A DNA stretch of 64,000 nucleotides from Prosthecobacter fusiformis (lineage in GTDB: Bacteria > Verrucomicrobiota > Verrucomicrobiia > Verrucomicrobiales > Verrucomicrobiaceae): NCBI RefSeq assembly GCF_004364345.1, contig NZ_SOCA01000011.1, positions 90,222 through 154,221 on the forward strand, written 5' to 3'. This document shows positions 56,291 through 64,000 of the stretch, piece after piece. The notes beneath the pieces were generated by a model. That model was given only the letters and a program-made list of their open reading frames with translations, was not told the DNA's origin and made no database searches. The stretch's first letter is position 1. Each line of letters opens with the position of its first letter. A program made the translations under genes and the position numbers.

Positions 56291-56926
56291 TTAATCAAAT
56301 AGGTTGTAGATCTTTTTGATGCCTTGGAGCTTCGCCTCAAAATCAATGTGAAGGTCTTTAAGGCGACCCGTTTGGATGTCGAATACCCAGCCGTGGACGA
56401 TGGGGAAGCCCTGTTGGCTGTGACTGAGCTGGACGGAGGCTGTCTTGATGACACTGAGGCACTGCTCCTGGACGTTGAGCTCCACAAGGCGGTTGTAGCG
56501 GGCGGCTTCATCGCGGATGTCGTCCAGCTCTTCCTCATGCAGGCGGTAAACATCGCGGATGCTGCGCAGCCAGGGATTAAGGATACCCATGTCTTTGGGC
56601 ACCATCGCGGCCTTAACACCGCCGCAGTTGTAGTGACCACAAACGATAATGTGCTTCACGGCCAGATAGCGAACAGCATAATTAATGACGCTCATGACAT
56701 TGAGGTCGGTGCTGACAACAAGGTTGGCCACGTTGCGATGTACGAAGGCTTCGCCTGGTTTCAGGCCCATCATTTCTTCGGCAGTCACGCGGCTGTCACT
56801 ACAGCCGATGTAGAGATAATCCGGCTTTTGATCGAGCGACAGTTTTTCAAAATAATCGGGTTGCTCTGCCTTTTTGGCATCAATCCAGGCTTTGTTATTG
56901 TCGAAGATTTCACGGTATGTGGTCAT
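56291..56926 (-). CDS. can: Beta-class carbonic anhydrase
   Basis: 211-residue zinc enzyme interconverting CO2 and bicarbonate. Zinc ligands are visible as CSDSR (Cys42, Asp44) and HYNC (His98, Cys101), the classic beta-carbonic anhydrase pattern. The GEAFVHRNVANLV stretch and the C-terminal WVFDIQTGRL are also typical. Cytosolic. Intergenic regions flank it on both sides. Confidence 0.95.
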   Translation of the reverse strand: MTTYREIFDNNKAWIDAKKAEQPDYFEKLSLDQKPDYLYIGCSDSRVTAEEMMGLKPGEAFVHRNVANLVVSTDLNVMSVINYAVRYLAVKHIIVCGHYNCGGVKAAMVPKDMGILNPWLRSIRDVYRLHEEELDDIRDEAARYNRLVELNVQEQCLSVIKTASVQLSHSQQGFPIVHGWVFDIQTGRLKDLHIDFEAKLQGIKKIYNLFD

Positions 56927-57148
56927 GCTAAATGAGAACTCTAAACAGAATGATTGCCGATGCGAGCAGGACTTAGCCCCTGGGGTGATGGGACTAGCAG
57001 GGAAGGGGGGCTTCTTGTCTGCGGTGCCTGAGGCCGGAGAGCGTACCTATCTCGGCTTCTAATTGATACACGGCGTACGTTTGCATCCGCAGGGGCTTGT
57101 GTCATGATAGAGCGGGCTTTGGGAAGGATCGCTATGCCCTGACAAGCC

Positions 57149-58006
57149 ATGAGCAAACCCGCAGCCCAGATGAACCGGACACCGCTGATCCAGCGATCCA
57201 ACAAGGACTTTTTTATCGGTCTCTCCCGTGCCTTCGGTGGGGCGCTTGTTTTTGGCCTGCCTCTGCTCATGACGATGGAGATGTGGTCCATGGGCAGTAC
57301 GGCGGAAGAGGGGCGGCTAGCGTTACTATTCCTCATGAGCATTCCTCTGCTGGTGGGGCTTTCACATTATGCGGGTTTCGAGGAAACTTTCTGCATGCTG
57401 GATGATGTGGTGGATACGTTTGTAGCGCTGGCAGTTGGTTTTGTGACCAGTGGCGGCATCCTTTGGATGCTGGGTGTCATCGGTCCGCAGACCGCAGCGG
57501 ATGATTTAATTGCCAAGATAGCCATCCAGGCCGTCCCGGGCAGCATCGGTGCGCTGCTCGCAGCCAGCCAGTTCGGCACAAAGGAGGAGGAAGAGGAGGA
57601 AAAGCAGCGCTTTACCCGCTATGATGGGGAGCTTTTTCTCATGGCTGTGGGGGCCATCTTTTTCGCATTCAATCTTGCCCCCACGGATGAGATGTTAGCC
57701 ATCGCCCAGCAGATGGGCTTGGCTCAGGTATTGGGGCTGCTTGTGTTGTCCCTGGCAGTTATGCATGCCTTTGTGTATGCCGTGAAGTTTTCCGGCACCC
57801 CAGACACGCCTGAGAGTACGCCGCAGTGGAGCCTATTTCTGCGTTTCACCATTCCTGGTTATGCCATCGCACTGTTGATGAGCCTGTACATTCTCTGGAC
57901 GTTTGGCCGCATGGATGGCGCGAGTCTGCAGACCGGCCTGGCTACGACAGTGGTTCTAGCCTTTCCTGCGGCCATCGGAGCCGCTGCCGCACGGCTTGTC
58001 ATCTGA
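57149..58006 (+). CDS. TIGR02587-family integral membrane protein
   Basis: 285 residues with about seven to eight hydrophobic segments. The sequence and gene order fit the uncharacterised family TIGR02587, whose members lie next to TIGR02588 genes. Marked stretches: FGLPLLMTMEMWSMGSTAE in the first helix region, MLDDVVDTFVALAVGFVTSG, and an acidic cytosolic loop (KEEEEEEKQRF). A transporter or channel role is possible, but unproven. The following TIGR02588-like gene begins 19 bp downstream. Confidence 0.85.
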   Translation: MSKPAAQMNRTPLIQRSNKDFFIGLSRAFGGALVFGLPLLMTMEMWSMGSTAEEGRLALLFLMSIPLLVGLSHYAGFEETFCMLDDVVDTFVALAVGFVTSGGILWMLGVIGPQTAADDLIAKIAIQAVPGSIGALLAASQFGTKEEEEEEKQRFTRYDGELFLMAVGAIFFAFNLAPTDEMLAIAQQMGLAQVLGLLVLSLAVMHAFVYAVKFSGTPDTPESTPQWSLFLRFTIPGYAIALLMSLYILWTFGRMDGASLQTGLATTVVLAFPAAIGAAAARLVI

Positions 58007-58025
58007 TCTCTTTTTCACTCACTGT

Positions 58026-58445
58026 ATGGCCACACCTCAGAAAAACTCTTCAAATGCAACTGCGAACGCCGCGCCGGAGATCCCGCTGGCAGAGTGGATC
58101 GCCAGCGGCGTCGGCCTGCTACTGGTGGCTGCCACCGTCGGCTATCTGGCCTATGCCGCCGCCACGCAAGAGGATGGCCCGCCGGATATCCGAGTGGAGG
58201 TGCTGGCCGTGCAGCCGTTGCGTCACGGGTATGTGGCCCAGTTTCGCGCAATCAACGAAGGACAGCAGGCTGCCAGCGATGTCCACATCACCGGCGTGCT
58301 CGGTCAGGGGGCGGAATCAGAGGAAAGCGCTGCCGTGCTGGACTTTCTGCCCGCAGGCTCCGAGAAGGGCGGTGGCCTCTTCTTCACTCGAGATCCCTCC
58401 GCCAGCCCACTCACCCTGCGCGCCACCGGCTTTCAAAAGCCGTGA
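58026..58445 (+). CDS. TIGR02588-like membrane-anchored protein
   Basis: 139 residues: a short N-terminus, one membrane helix (WIASGVGLLLVAATVGYLAY) and a periplasmic beta-sandwich-like domain of about 90 residues (VAQFRAINEGQQAASDVHIT). Its position directly after the TIGR02587-like gene and its architecture match the partner family TIGR02588. The ATG at 58026 is used, since the in-frame extension overlaps the upstream gene. Function unknown. Confidence 0.8.
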   Translation: MATPQKNSSNATANAAPEIPLAEWIASGVGLLLVAATVGYLAYAAATQEDGPPDIRVEVLAVQPLRHGYVAQFRAINEGQQAASDVHITGVLGQGAESEESAAVLDFLPAGSEKGGGLFFTRDPSASPLTLRATGFQKP

Positions 58446-58617
58446 TTGAAGTCAGGCGCTCGGCTTCGTTGTTCCTCGCTATTCAAATACAATCTCCATG
58501 TTCCTAATGGCGGAATGGGGAATAAATGAATCAGCCACGCTTCATCCCTGTATAAACCACACCTTGCACTGGTCCGTGGCCTCCCCACATTCGTTGTCTC
58601 TTTTGATCTCTTTAAAC

Positions 58618-59550
58618 ATGGAAAACGTCATTATCATCGGTACCGGCTGCGCGGGTTATACGGCAGCTATCTACACGGGGCGCGCTAATCTGAGCCCACT
58701 TATTCTTTCAGGAAACCAGCCTGGTGGCCAGCTTACGACCACCACTGAAGTGGAAAACTTCCCGGGTTTTCCGGAGGGTATCATGGGGCCTGACCTGATG
58801 ATGAACATGCAGACCCAGGCTGAAAAATTCGGCGCACGGATTGAGTATACCCTGGTCACCGGCGTGAAAAAGACTGACGAAGGCCACTTCGAGATCATCA
58901 GCGATGATGGTACCGTCCGCCAGGCCCGTTCCGTTATCGTGGCCACGGGGGCTTCCCCGAAGCATCTCGGCCTGCCCAATGAAAAAGGGCTCATCGGCCA
59001 CGGGTTGACCAGTTGTGCCACCTGTGACGGCGCTTTTTACCGGAACGTTCCCGTGTGTGTTATTGGTGGTGGTGACAGCGCCTGTGAAGAAGCTAGTTTT
59101 CTGACTAAATTCGCCAGCAAGGTGTATCTGATTCATCGCCGCGATAGCCTTCGTGCCTCCAAGATCATGGCCGACCGCGCTCTGGCGAATCCGAAGATCG
59201 AACCTGTCTGGAATAGCACTGTCGCCGAATACCTCACCGATGAAAAAGGTGAGATGCGCGCCGTCACTCTGGAAAACCTCGTCACCGGGGAAAAGTCCGA
59301 ATTGGAACTGAAATGCGTCTTCGTGGCCATTGGCCACATCCCGAATGCTGCATTCCTGGGAGACCTAGTGGATACTGATGAGGGCGGATACGTCCTTCAG
59401 ACCCAGGGTACACGAACAAAGACCGAAGGTTTGTTTGCTGCCGGGGACGTGGCGGATCATGTTTATCGTCAGGCAATCACGGCAGCGGGTCAGGGCTGCG
59501 CAGCTGCCCTCGAAGCCGAGCGATATCTGGCTGATATCGGAGTGCATTGA
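58618..59550 (+). CDS. trxB: Thioredoxin-disulfide reductase
   Basis: 310-residue FAD/NADPH flavoenzyme that reduces thioredoxin. FAD-binding GTGCAGYTAA (Pro of the usual GSGPAGY replaced by Cys), redox-active CATC (133-136), NADPH-binding GGGDSACEEA and the C-terminal GLFAAGDVAD are all present. The ATG at 58618 gives the canonical N-terminus (MENVIIIGTG); the long upstream frame is not part of the family. A strong terminator follows. Confidence 0.96.
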   Translation: MENVIIIGTGCAGYTAAIYTGRANLSPLILSGNQPGGQLTTTTEVENFPGFPEGIMGPDLMMNMQTQAEKFGARIEYTLVTGVKKTDEGHFEIISDDGTVRQARSVIVATGASPKHLGLPNEKGLIGHGLTSCATCDGAFYRNVPVCVIGGGDSACEEASFLTKFASKVYLIHRRDSLRASKIMADRALANPKIEPVWNSTVAEYLTDEKGEMRAVTLENLVTGEKSELELKCVFVAIGHIPNAAFLGDLVDTDEGGYVLQTQGTRTKTEGLFAAGDVADHVYRQAITAAGQGCAAALEAERYLADIGVH

Positions 59551-59577
59551 TCCCAGGGAAGCAGAAAACGTTTCACA

Positions 59578-59619
59578 AAAAAAGCCCCGCCTCTCGTGAG
59601 AGAAGTGGGGCTCTTTTTT
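59578..59619. terminator. Terminator between trxB and the convergent hydroxylase gene
   Basis: An AGCCCC stem with a CTCTC/GAGAG inner stem around GTGA, ending in six T on the plus strand and a seven-A tract at the other side, so it can act in both directions. Confidence 0.8.
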
Positions 59620-59631
59620 GGTTAAAATAAG

Positions 59632-60207
59632 TTACGCTTGCGGCTGCACATCCGGCACGGAAGGCCCCATCGCCTGGGCGAAGCGGGTCTTGGCACGCAG
59701 CATGAGGGTACCCAGGCAAAGATCTGCCAATGGGAACACTACGTTGAAATTTTTATGCATGTAACGGTGGTGCAGAAGATGATGACCGTTCAGGCGGCGG
59801 AAAAGCCAGGACTGCTCCAAGCGGCGCGCCTTCGGTAAGTGCATGCACCAGTGAATGCGCTCGTAGAGAACATAATAGCTAGTCATGCCAATCGCGGAGC
59901 CAGTGACCAATCCCCACTGTCCGAGTGCCCATGATGCCAGCACGAAGGGAATAGAACTCAGCAGGATCAGCACAGGTCCATTCCACCACGCCATAGGGAT
60001 GGTCTCCTTATCATGATCATGAATCAGATGGTAGGTGTGATCGGCCTTGAAAACTTGGTGGTGAACCACAGCGTGAGCCCGGAAAGCATACTGAAATCCG
60101 CCAAAAGGGCGATGCATAAGGAACTTATGAACCGACCATTCAAAAAATGAGCCATAAATGACTGCCAATGCAAAGCCGATGAGCGACCAAATCCAGAAAA
60201 AATCCAT
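59632..60207 (-). CDS. Fatty acid hydroxylase / sterol desaturase-superfamily membrane protein
   Basis: 191-residue di-iron membrane enzyme candidate. The His boxes are visible: EWSVHKFLMHRP, HAVVHHQVF and NGHHLLHHRYMHKNFNVV, all in the superfamily spacing. About four hydrophobic segments. Members hydroxylate or desaturate lipids, or act on carotenoids; the short length is closest to beta-carotene hydroxylase or ceramide-hydroxylase type proteins. Substrate not assigned. Confidence 0.85.
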   Translation of the reverse strand: MDFFWIWSLIGFALAVIYGSFFEWSVHKFLMHRPFGGFQYAFRAHAVVHHQVFKADHTYHLIHDHDKETIPMAWWNGPVLILLSSIPFVLASWALGQWGLVTGSAIGMTSYYVLYERIHWCMHLPKARRLEQSWLFRRLNGHHLLHHRYMHKNFNVVFPLADLCLGTLMLRAKTRFAQAMGPSVPDVQPQA

Positions 60208-60282
60208 ACAGGTTGATTAGAGCGCGGGCATTCGTTGCAAATGCCCGGTTAGTCAATACGAATTGCGGGGTTAGAGAGACGC

Positions 60283-60314
60283 AAAAAACCCGCCAACCGG
60301 GGGCGGCGGACGGG
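60283..60314 (-). terminator. Probable terminator of the RRM protein gene
   Basis: Reading leftward, CCGCC (60309-60305) and GGCGG (60294-60290) form a GC stem, preceded by GCCCG and followed by a run of six T (minus strand). Confidence 0.5.
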
Positions 60315-60337
60315 CTTTAAGCTTAAAATTTGGGTTA

Positions 60338-60964
60338 TTAGCCGTCGCTTTCGCGCTGGCTACGGTCTTCACTGGAGCCGATCGGTTTAGCACCGCTGAG
60401 CTGGAGAGCGCGGTTCATGAAATCTTTGCCACCCAGTTCCTGAACGGCACGGCGGGCTTCGTCCACGCTGCCCATGGTGACAAAGGCAAAGCCTTTGGAA
60501 CGCTGAGTACGGTTGTTGACCACTACTTCGCAGTTACGCACACTGCCCAGACCGCTGAAGAGCTCAAAAAGATCGCTCTCGGTGGCATCGTAGGAGAGGT
60601 TACCGACATAAAGGCGCTCCGTGGAGATGTCTGATGGATTGACGGACACTGGCTCACGGCGCGGCTTTGGCTCGCGCGGTGGACGGCTGTCACGATCTCG
60701 GTCGCGGCCACCGGATTCGGTCCGGGTGCTTTGGTTGCGAGGCTGTGGGGTGGCTGCGCGGGGCAGGCTCTTCTGTTTTCCCAGGAGGCCAAATGAGAAA
60801 AAGCTGAGAATCTTCTGAAGGCCGCTTGGTTCCTGATGGCCAGCACGCGGGGTGCTGCCTGGGCGGGATGAAGGGCTATGCTGTCCGCCGGAGGAGCCCG
60901 GACGGTTGCGTCCGCCACGGCTGCGGCGGCGGCGATTGTTTCCTTGGGTAGTGCTGTCTGACAT
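60338..60964 (-). CDS. RRM-type RNA-binding protein with basic disordered N-terminus
   Basis: 208 residues. Residues 1-115 are Arg/Ser/Pro/Gly-rich and likely disordered (NNRRRRSRGGRNRPGSSGG). A single RRM occupies about 118-193, with RNP2 LYVGNLSYD and RNP1 KGFAFVTM. Such proteins in bacteria often act in RNA stability or cold adaptation. The ATG at 60964 is preferred over an upstream 61009. The ~330-bp segment upstream is remarkably hairpin-rich; see the next feature. Confidence 0.88.
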   Translation of the reverse strand: MSDSTTQGNNRRRRSRGGRNRPGSSGGQHSPSSRPGSTPRAGHQEPSGLQKILSFFSFGLLGKQKSLPRAATPQPRNQSTRTESGGRDRDRDSRPPREPKPRREPVSVNPSDISTERLYVGNLSYDATESDLFELFSGLGSVRNCEVVVNNRTQRSKGFAFVTMGSVDEARRAVQELGGKDFMNRALQLSGAKPIGSSEDRSQRESDG

Positions 60965-61300
60965 GGGTCGTTCGTTCTTGGGTGGGTTGGGTTCTGAGCA
61001 CCGCGCCATGAGGCGTGCTAGGGGTCGGCAGTGGGGATGGACGTCTTGTCACATCCACGAGGCCGGGCCGGTTGACGGACCGCCAGTGCGGGTCGTCGCA
61101 GCCCCATCGGGTGCTGCAGTTCAGTGAGCCGGACCACACGGGGTCCCGGTGCGTGTGACCACAAGTCACAATGAGGCCGCCCCGCGATACAATCGCTGGT
61201 CCATTCATAGCTTTAGGCACGATCAGAGGTCTGGCGTGGCACATTCCGCAAATTGGGTGGGGGGAGGTGGCCTCAGAGCACCGATGCTCTGATTAAACTG
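60965..61300. ncRNA. Candidate structured RNA / leader upstream of the RRM gene
   Basis: About 335 non-coding bases contain several well-formed hairpins: AGCA-CGCC/GGCG-TGCT (60997-61019), GGATG/CATCC (61035-61056), a 10-bp stem with one internal loop (61074-61083 with 61088-61097), GCAG.CCC/GGG.CTGC (61098-61117), CCGGACC/GGTCCCGG (61129-61149), TGTGAC/GTCACA (61054+100, i.e. 61154-61170) and CAGAGCA/TGCTCTG (61274-61291). Dense, perfect stems over such a length suggest a functional RNA, either a leader of the leftward RRM gene or a stand-alone RNA. Not matched to RNase P, tmRNA or SRP RNA by motif. Strand is undetermined. Confidence 0.45.
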
Positions 61301-61427
61301 CAAATTCAGCCTAACTGTCAGGATGAAGGCGGTCAACATCGTATTCCGGCCCGCATGGGAAAGTCTTCATGGAAAGAAAGTGAAACCCGCTAACGATACA
61401 GTGAATCGCCATTTTCCCCCTGCTTTC

Positions 61428-62717
61428 ATGAAAATCACCCTCGCTGCTATCCTTCTGCTGTCTTCGATTGCCTCTGCCAAGACTGAATGGAGCCGTTTCC
61501 GGGGGCCGAATGGAACAGGCGTGGCGGAAACCTCCGGTCTCCCTTCCGAGGTGACTGCTGAGAATACCTTGTGGAGTGTGGACTTAGCGAAGGGCTGGTC
61601 TTCCCCTGTTCTTTGGGAAGACAAAGTCTTAGTGACTGCGGAAACCAGCCCCGGTCGGCATGGCATCATCGCATTGGATGCTAATAGCGGGCAAGAACTG
61701 TGGCGGCATGAGGAGCCTTTCGAAGAACACAAAAAGCACAATTTCAACAGCTTCGCCAGCAGTTCAGTATTCGTGGATGCGGACCGGATCTATGTCAATT
61801 GGAGCACTGGAACCACCATCCAAGCCTTGGCCATTGACCATAAAGGCAAGCAGGTCTGGAAAAACGAGCATGTCGCTGACTATATCCACGAGCACGGTAC
61901 TGGCGTCTCCCCCATTGTGGTGGATGGCATCATGATCGTTCGCAGTGAGTTCGACTGGGAGCGTGATGGCAAAGTCTATACTGAAGATCCCGTCCAGCAG
62001 GCATGGAAAAGCTGCATCGTTGGTCTGGATGCAGTCACTGGCAAGCAGGTCTGGAAATTGGAGATCCCCAATTGTCTCAATACCTATTCCACCCCGGTGG
62101 TGAATGTGCGGGCGGATGGTAAAAAGGAAATTATTTGCACCAACAACGCCAGCGGCGTCATGGGCATTGACCCCGTTACAGGCAAGATCAACTGGCAACA
62201 TAACGAGGGCTACAAGCAGCGCAGCCTTGGTTCTGGCGTCCTGCATGATGGCGTTTACTTCTGCACCTTTGGTACGGGCGGTGGAGTCAAGGAATTTGCT
62301 GCCATCGACATCACTGACCCCAAACCTAAGCCGGTCAGCTTTACTTTCAGCAAAGGGCTGCCCTATGTGCCTTCTCCACTAGTTATGGGCGATTTCATGT
62401 ACTTATTGGGTGACGGCGGCATCCTCAAAACGGTCAAATTCAAAACTGGCGAGCTCGTTTATGAAGAGCGCGTCAACGGCAGCAAAGGCAGCAGCAAATT
62501 TTTTAGCAGCCCCGTTGCCGGAGATGGAAAGATCTACTGCGGCAGCCAGCAGGGGGACTTGGTCATTCTCAAAGCTGGCGAGAAATTCGAGCAGCTTTCC
62601 GCCAATAAATTGGACAGCACCATCAACGCTACTCCCGCGATTGGCGACGGGCGCATTTACGTCCGCACGGAAAATAAGCTCTGGTGCATTGGCTCCAAAA
62701 GCCAGCCTGTTCCATAA
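61428..62717 (+). CDS. Exported PQQ-like beta-propeller repeat protein
   Basis: 429-residue exported protein (signal peptide ITLAAILLLSSIASA). It opens EWSRFRGPNGTGVAETSGLP, the usual start of planctomycete/verrucomicrobial PQQ-like propellers, and carries repeated blade motifs (ALDANSGQELWRHEE, VGLDAVTGKQVWKLEIPNCL, GIDPVTGKINWQH). Seven or eight blades are likely. The function is unknown; relatives are often membrane-associated or bind outer-membrane assembly partners. ATG at 61428 chosen for the signal peptide. Confidence 0.88.
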   Translation: MKITLAAILLLSSIASAKTEWSRFRGPNGTGVAETSGLPSEVTAENTLWSVDLAKGWSSPVLWEDKVLVTAETSPGRHGIIALDANSGQELWRHEEPFEEHKKHNFNSFASSSVFVDADRIYVNWSTGTTIQALAIDHKGKQVWKNEHVADYIHEHGTGVSPIVVDGIMIVRSEFDWERDGKVYTEDPVQQAWKSCIVGLDAVTGKQVWKLEIPNCLNTYSTPVVNVRADGKKEIICTNNASGVMGIDPVTGKINWQHNEGYKQRSLGSGVLHDGVYFCTFGTGGGVKEFAAIDITDPKPKPVSFTFSKGLPYVPSPLVMGDFMYLLGDGGILKTVKFKTGELVYEERVNGSKGSSKFFSSPVAGDGKIYCGSQQGDLVILKAGEKFEQLSANKLDSTINATPAIGDGRIYVRTENKLWCIGSKSQPVP

Positions 62718-63220
62718 CAAAGATGGGAAGCTGGGCTGGGGTGAGCTGGCGTTTCAACATTTCACCCACGGCACAAGATTCTAGTTCGGTTTAATGGCTT
62801 TCCTTGTAGATGACCGTGCGGCTGGCCAGCCGATGCCTTTTTCCACCATTTGATGAATAGGAAGCCAATGGTTCTCAGATGCACTGCAGATGGAATCCAT
62901 CCTCCTCGATTGATGTTTGGCACATTGAGGACCGCATATTGCGAGACCGAAATCTTCGTCGCATATTGGCTGGTCCCATTTCCGGCGATCTTGGGCGCAT
63001 ACAGCAAATTTCTCGAATCTGCCTGTCCAATGGCCATCAAGTTCACGCCTCGAAGCGGATAGGGTGCAAATCGTCTTCGAGCGGATCAATTCGCACCTTG
63101 ATCAGTGCGGCAGATAATGGCTAGGGACCGGCGAGGAATTCTTCCCAATGTTTTGATCCCTTCGCCAAGCCGATGAAGCGACTAACCGAAAGCATGGCAC
63201 CAGTCGCAACTGAGGCCATC
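62718..63220. other. Intergenic segment without recognisable gene
   Basis: About 500 bases between the propeller gene and the convergent small acidic gene. Short overlapping frames exist on both strands (for example 62762-63089 leftward), but none has a recognisable motif, signal peptide or ribosome site. No terminator is obvious after the propeller gene. It may be a decayed gene, but nothing shows which. Confidence 0.4.
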
Positions 63221-63415
63221 TCATTTAGAGGTATCTTCAGTCAGATCATCCTCCGCCTGCTTGATGCCTGCATTCCAGGAGGGTGGATCACTGGCGGGAA
63301 AAGATTCCGCCATGGCTTCATCAATCCGGTCTTGCTCGGTTAGATCAGTAGTAGAGGCTTTAGTCTCTTCATCTTCAGTGTCGAGGCGGGTTGTTTCGGT
63401 AGGGGCGGGATGCAT
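63221..63415 (-). CDS. Small acidic protein with ESFPASDPPSW motif
   Basis: 64 residues, very rich in Asp, Glu and Thr. RIDEAMAESFPASDPPSWNAG contains the DEAxxESFPASDPPxW motif that recurs at the C-terminus of many small uncharacterised bacterial proteins. Probably cytosolic. The ATG at 63415 is preferred; the frame is open for another 34 codons upstream without similarity. Function unknown. Confidence 0.7.
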   Translation of the reverse strand: MHPAPTETTRLDTEDEETKASTTDLTEQDRIDEAMAESFPASDPPSWNAGIKQAEDDLTEDTSK

Positions 63416-63965
63416 AAGGAGGAGAGTTGATGTTTTGCAACGCGGCCTCCAAAGTGTCTCTTTTTCAGCAGCGTCACACTTATTCGGACAAGACCGCCCA
63501 TCTGCGCTTCTCATCATATTTCTCCTTTTTCATTTCATCCTCATGGTTAGACCGTCGAACACGATGCCGATTTTCCTCCAGCGAGTCGAAAATGCCCCAA
63601 TTTTGGGTAAAAAAGGGGTCTTGGGAGAAGAAAGCGCGAAAAAACCTTCAAAAAAGAGCAGAAAGGAGTTGCGCGGATCTCGGGACTGGCCATACTGCCA
63701 ATCCGCCACCGAAACAGGAGCGGCTGACAAAAGCGAAGCGAGCGACTTTAGTTGTTCACGGAGTGGAAATCAGAAAGTGATCTTTCAGAAAACAACATCT
63801 TCAGATTGGCGAGAATGAGCGAAGCGGAAGCTGAGTGAGTTTGAGTGATTTGGAGAGACAAAAACGAAAGCTAAATTGTGCGCTGCGTGTTATGGAATGC
63901 GCAGCTTGCCTGAAAGAATGGCAAGGTCAATTTAGCTGACTTAAGGAAACTAAAGTCAGCACCAA
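63416..63965 (+). promoter_or_regulatory. rRNA operon upstream region and structured 16S leader
   Basis: About 550 non-coding bases ahead of 16S rRNA. The last 100 fold well: an outer stem GCTAAATTG/CAATTTAGC (63870-63878 with 63928-63936) encloses GCTGCG/CGCAGC and CTTGCC/GGCAAG hairpins, and GCTGACTT/AAGTCAGC (63935-63942 with 63953-63960) follows. These could be antitermination or processing elements. No reliable -35/-10 pair was identified; open frames here (63261-63818, 63427-63780) look spurious. Confidence 0.6.
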
Positions 63966-64000
63966 TTTTTGGAGAGTTTGATTCTGGCTCAGAACGAACG
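63966..64000 (+). rRNA. rrs: 16S ribosomal RNA, 5' end (partial)
   Basis: The window closes with AGAGTTTGATTCTGGCTCAG (63973-63992), the universal 27F-type start of bacterial 16S rRNA, followed by AACGAACG. With E. coli numbering, position 8 falls at 63973, putting the mature 5' end near 63966. The gene runs past the window edge. Confidence 0.97.

Noticed and set aside
60876..61244. 122-residue leftward frame in the structured segment
   Set aside because: Composition is Arg/Pro/Cys/Trp-rich and unlike a protein; the hairpin-dense DNA argues for RNA, not coding.
61274..61291. tRNA-like hairpin and flanking sequence
   Set aside because: No complete cloverleaf, T-arm or acceptor stem can be drawn around it.
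62762..63089. Short overlapping leftward frames after the propeller gene
   Set aside because: No motif, ribosome site or family resemblance; listed only as empty intergenic space.
63669..63697. TTGCGC...TACTGC as an rRNA promoter
   Set aside because: Both boxes are poor matches, and the distance to mature 16S is not diagnostic.
63261..63818. 185-residue rightward frame upstream of 16S
   Set aside because: Opposite the small acidic gene and extending into rRNA leader; composition is not protein-like.

Overview
The window reads as about 64 kb of chromosome from a moderately GC-rich member of the Verrucomicrobiota, probably near Prosthecobacter or Verrucomicrobium. This placement is an inference from gene content: a Ser/Thr kinase with a TPR tail, secreted PQQ-type propellers, a redoxin/cytochrome/copper-monooxygenase-like fusion, a pseudopilus locus driven by a PilT-like ATPase, a BadF-kinase/MurQ fusion, and weak Shine-Dalgarno signals. 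The last ~35 bases are the 5' end of a 16S rRNA gene, so the right edge is the start of an rRNA operon. No phage, transposase, CRISPR array or tRNA gene was recognised.

Layout. 1-6.7 kb: a class A penicillin-binding protein (cut by the window edge), AlgD-type sugar-nucleotide dehydrogenase, SulP anion transporter, DNA polymerase III delta. 6.7-12 kb: secreted sugar-dehydrogenase-like propeller, Tat-exported TIM-barrel protein, VOC protein, RlmI-like rRNA methyltransferase. 12-16.3 kb: a two-gene unit with a PelA-like protein and a TPR membrane protein, behind a recognisable promoter. 16.6-23 kb: rpsO-pnp with terminators and a hairpin-bearing pnp leader, a SecD-head-like secreted protein, rimO, two unknown genes. 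23-35.7 kb: Ser/Thr kinase, MalQ, beta-helix protein, MGDG-synthase-like glycosyltransferase, two cell-wall hydrolases, Gfo/Idh/MocA oxidoreductase, MOSC protein and the EF-hand/redoxin/cytochrome/copper fusion. 35.7-41.6 kb: a kinase-MurQ fusion for MurNAc recycling, an HlyD plus M50-protease pair, a nitroreductase.

41.6-53.8 kb holds the most coherent system: a ten-gene leftward operon (large pseudopilin, PilT-like ATPase, PilM-, PilN-, PilO- and PilP-like proteins, two more pseudopilins, a GspK/PilX-like protein, GspF) facing a rightward secretin gene, with two opposed promoters in an AT-rich gap. It would build a trans-envelope pseudopilus, but no prepilin peptidase and no PilB-type ATPase is present here. 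53.8-63.4 kb: a Ser/Arg/His-rich lipoprotein, cyclophilin, two small DNA-binding proteins, carbonic anhydrase, the uncharacterised TIGR02587/TIGR02588 pair, TrxB, a fatty-acid-hydroxylase-like enzyme, an RRM protein behind a strikingly structured non-coding segment, a PQQ-like propeller and a small acidic protein.

Main leads are the structured segment at about 60.97-61.30 kb, the PilT-only pseudopilus locus, the PelA-like protein with altered active-site motifs, the M50/HlyD pair, the kinase-MurQ fusion, and a 9-mer (GCCTAACCA) seen at least six times. Everything is read from sequence without database searches; family names rest on motif recognition.
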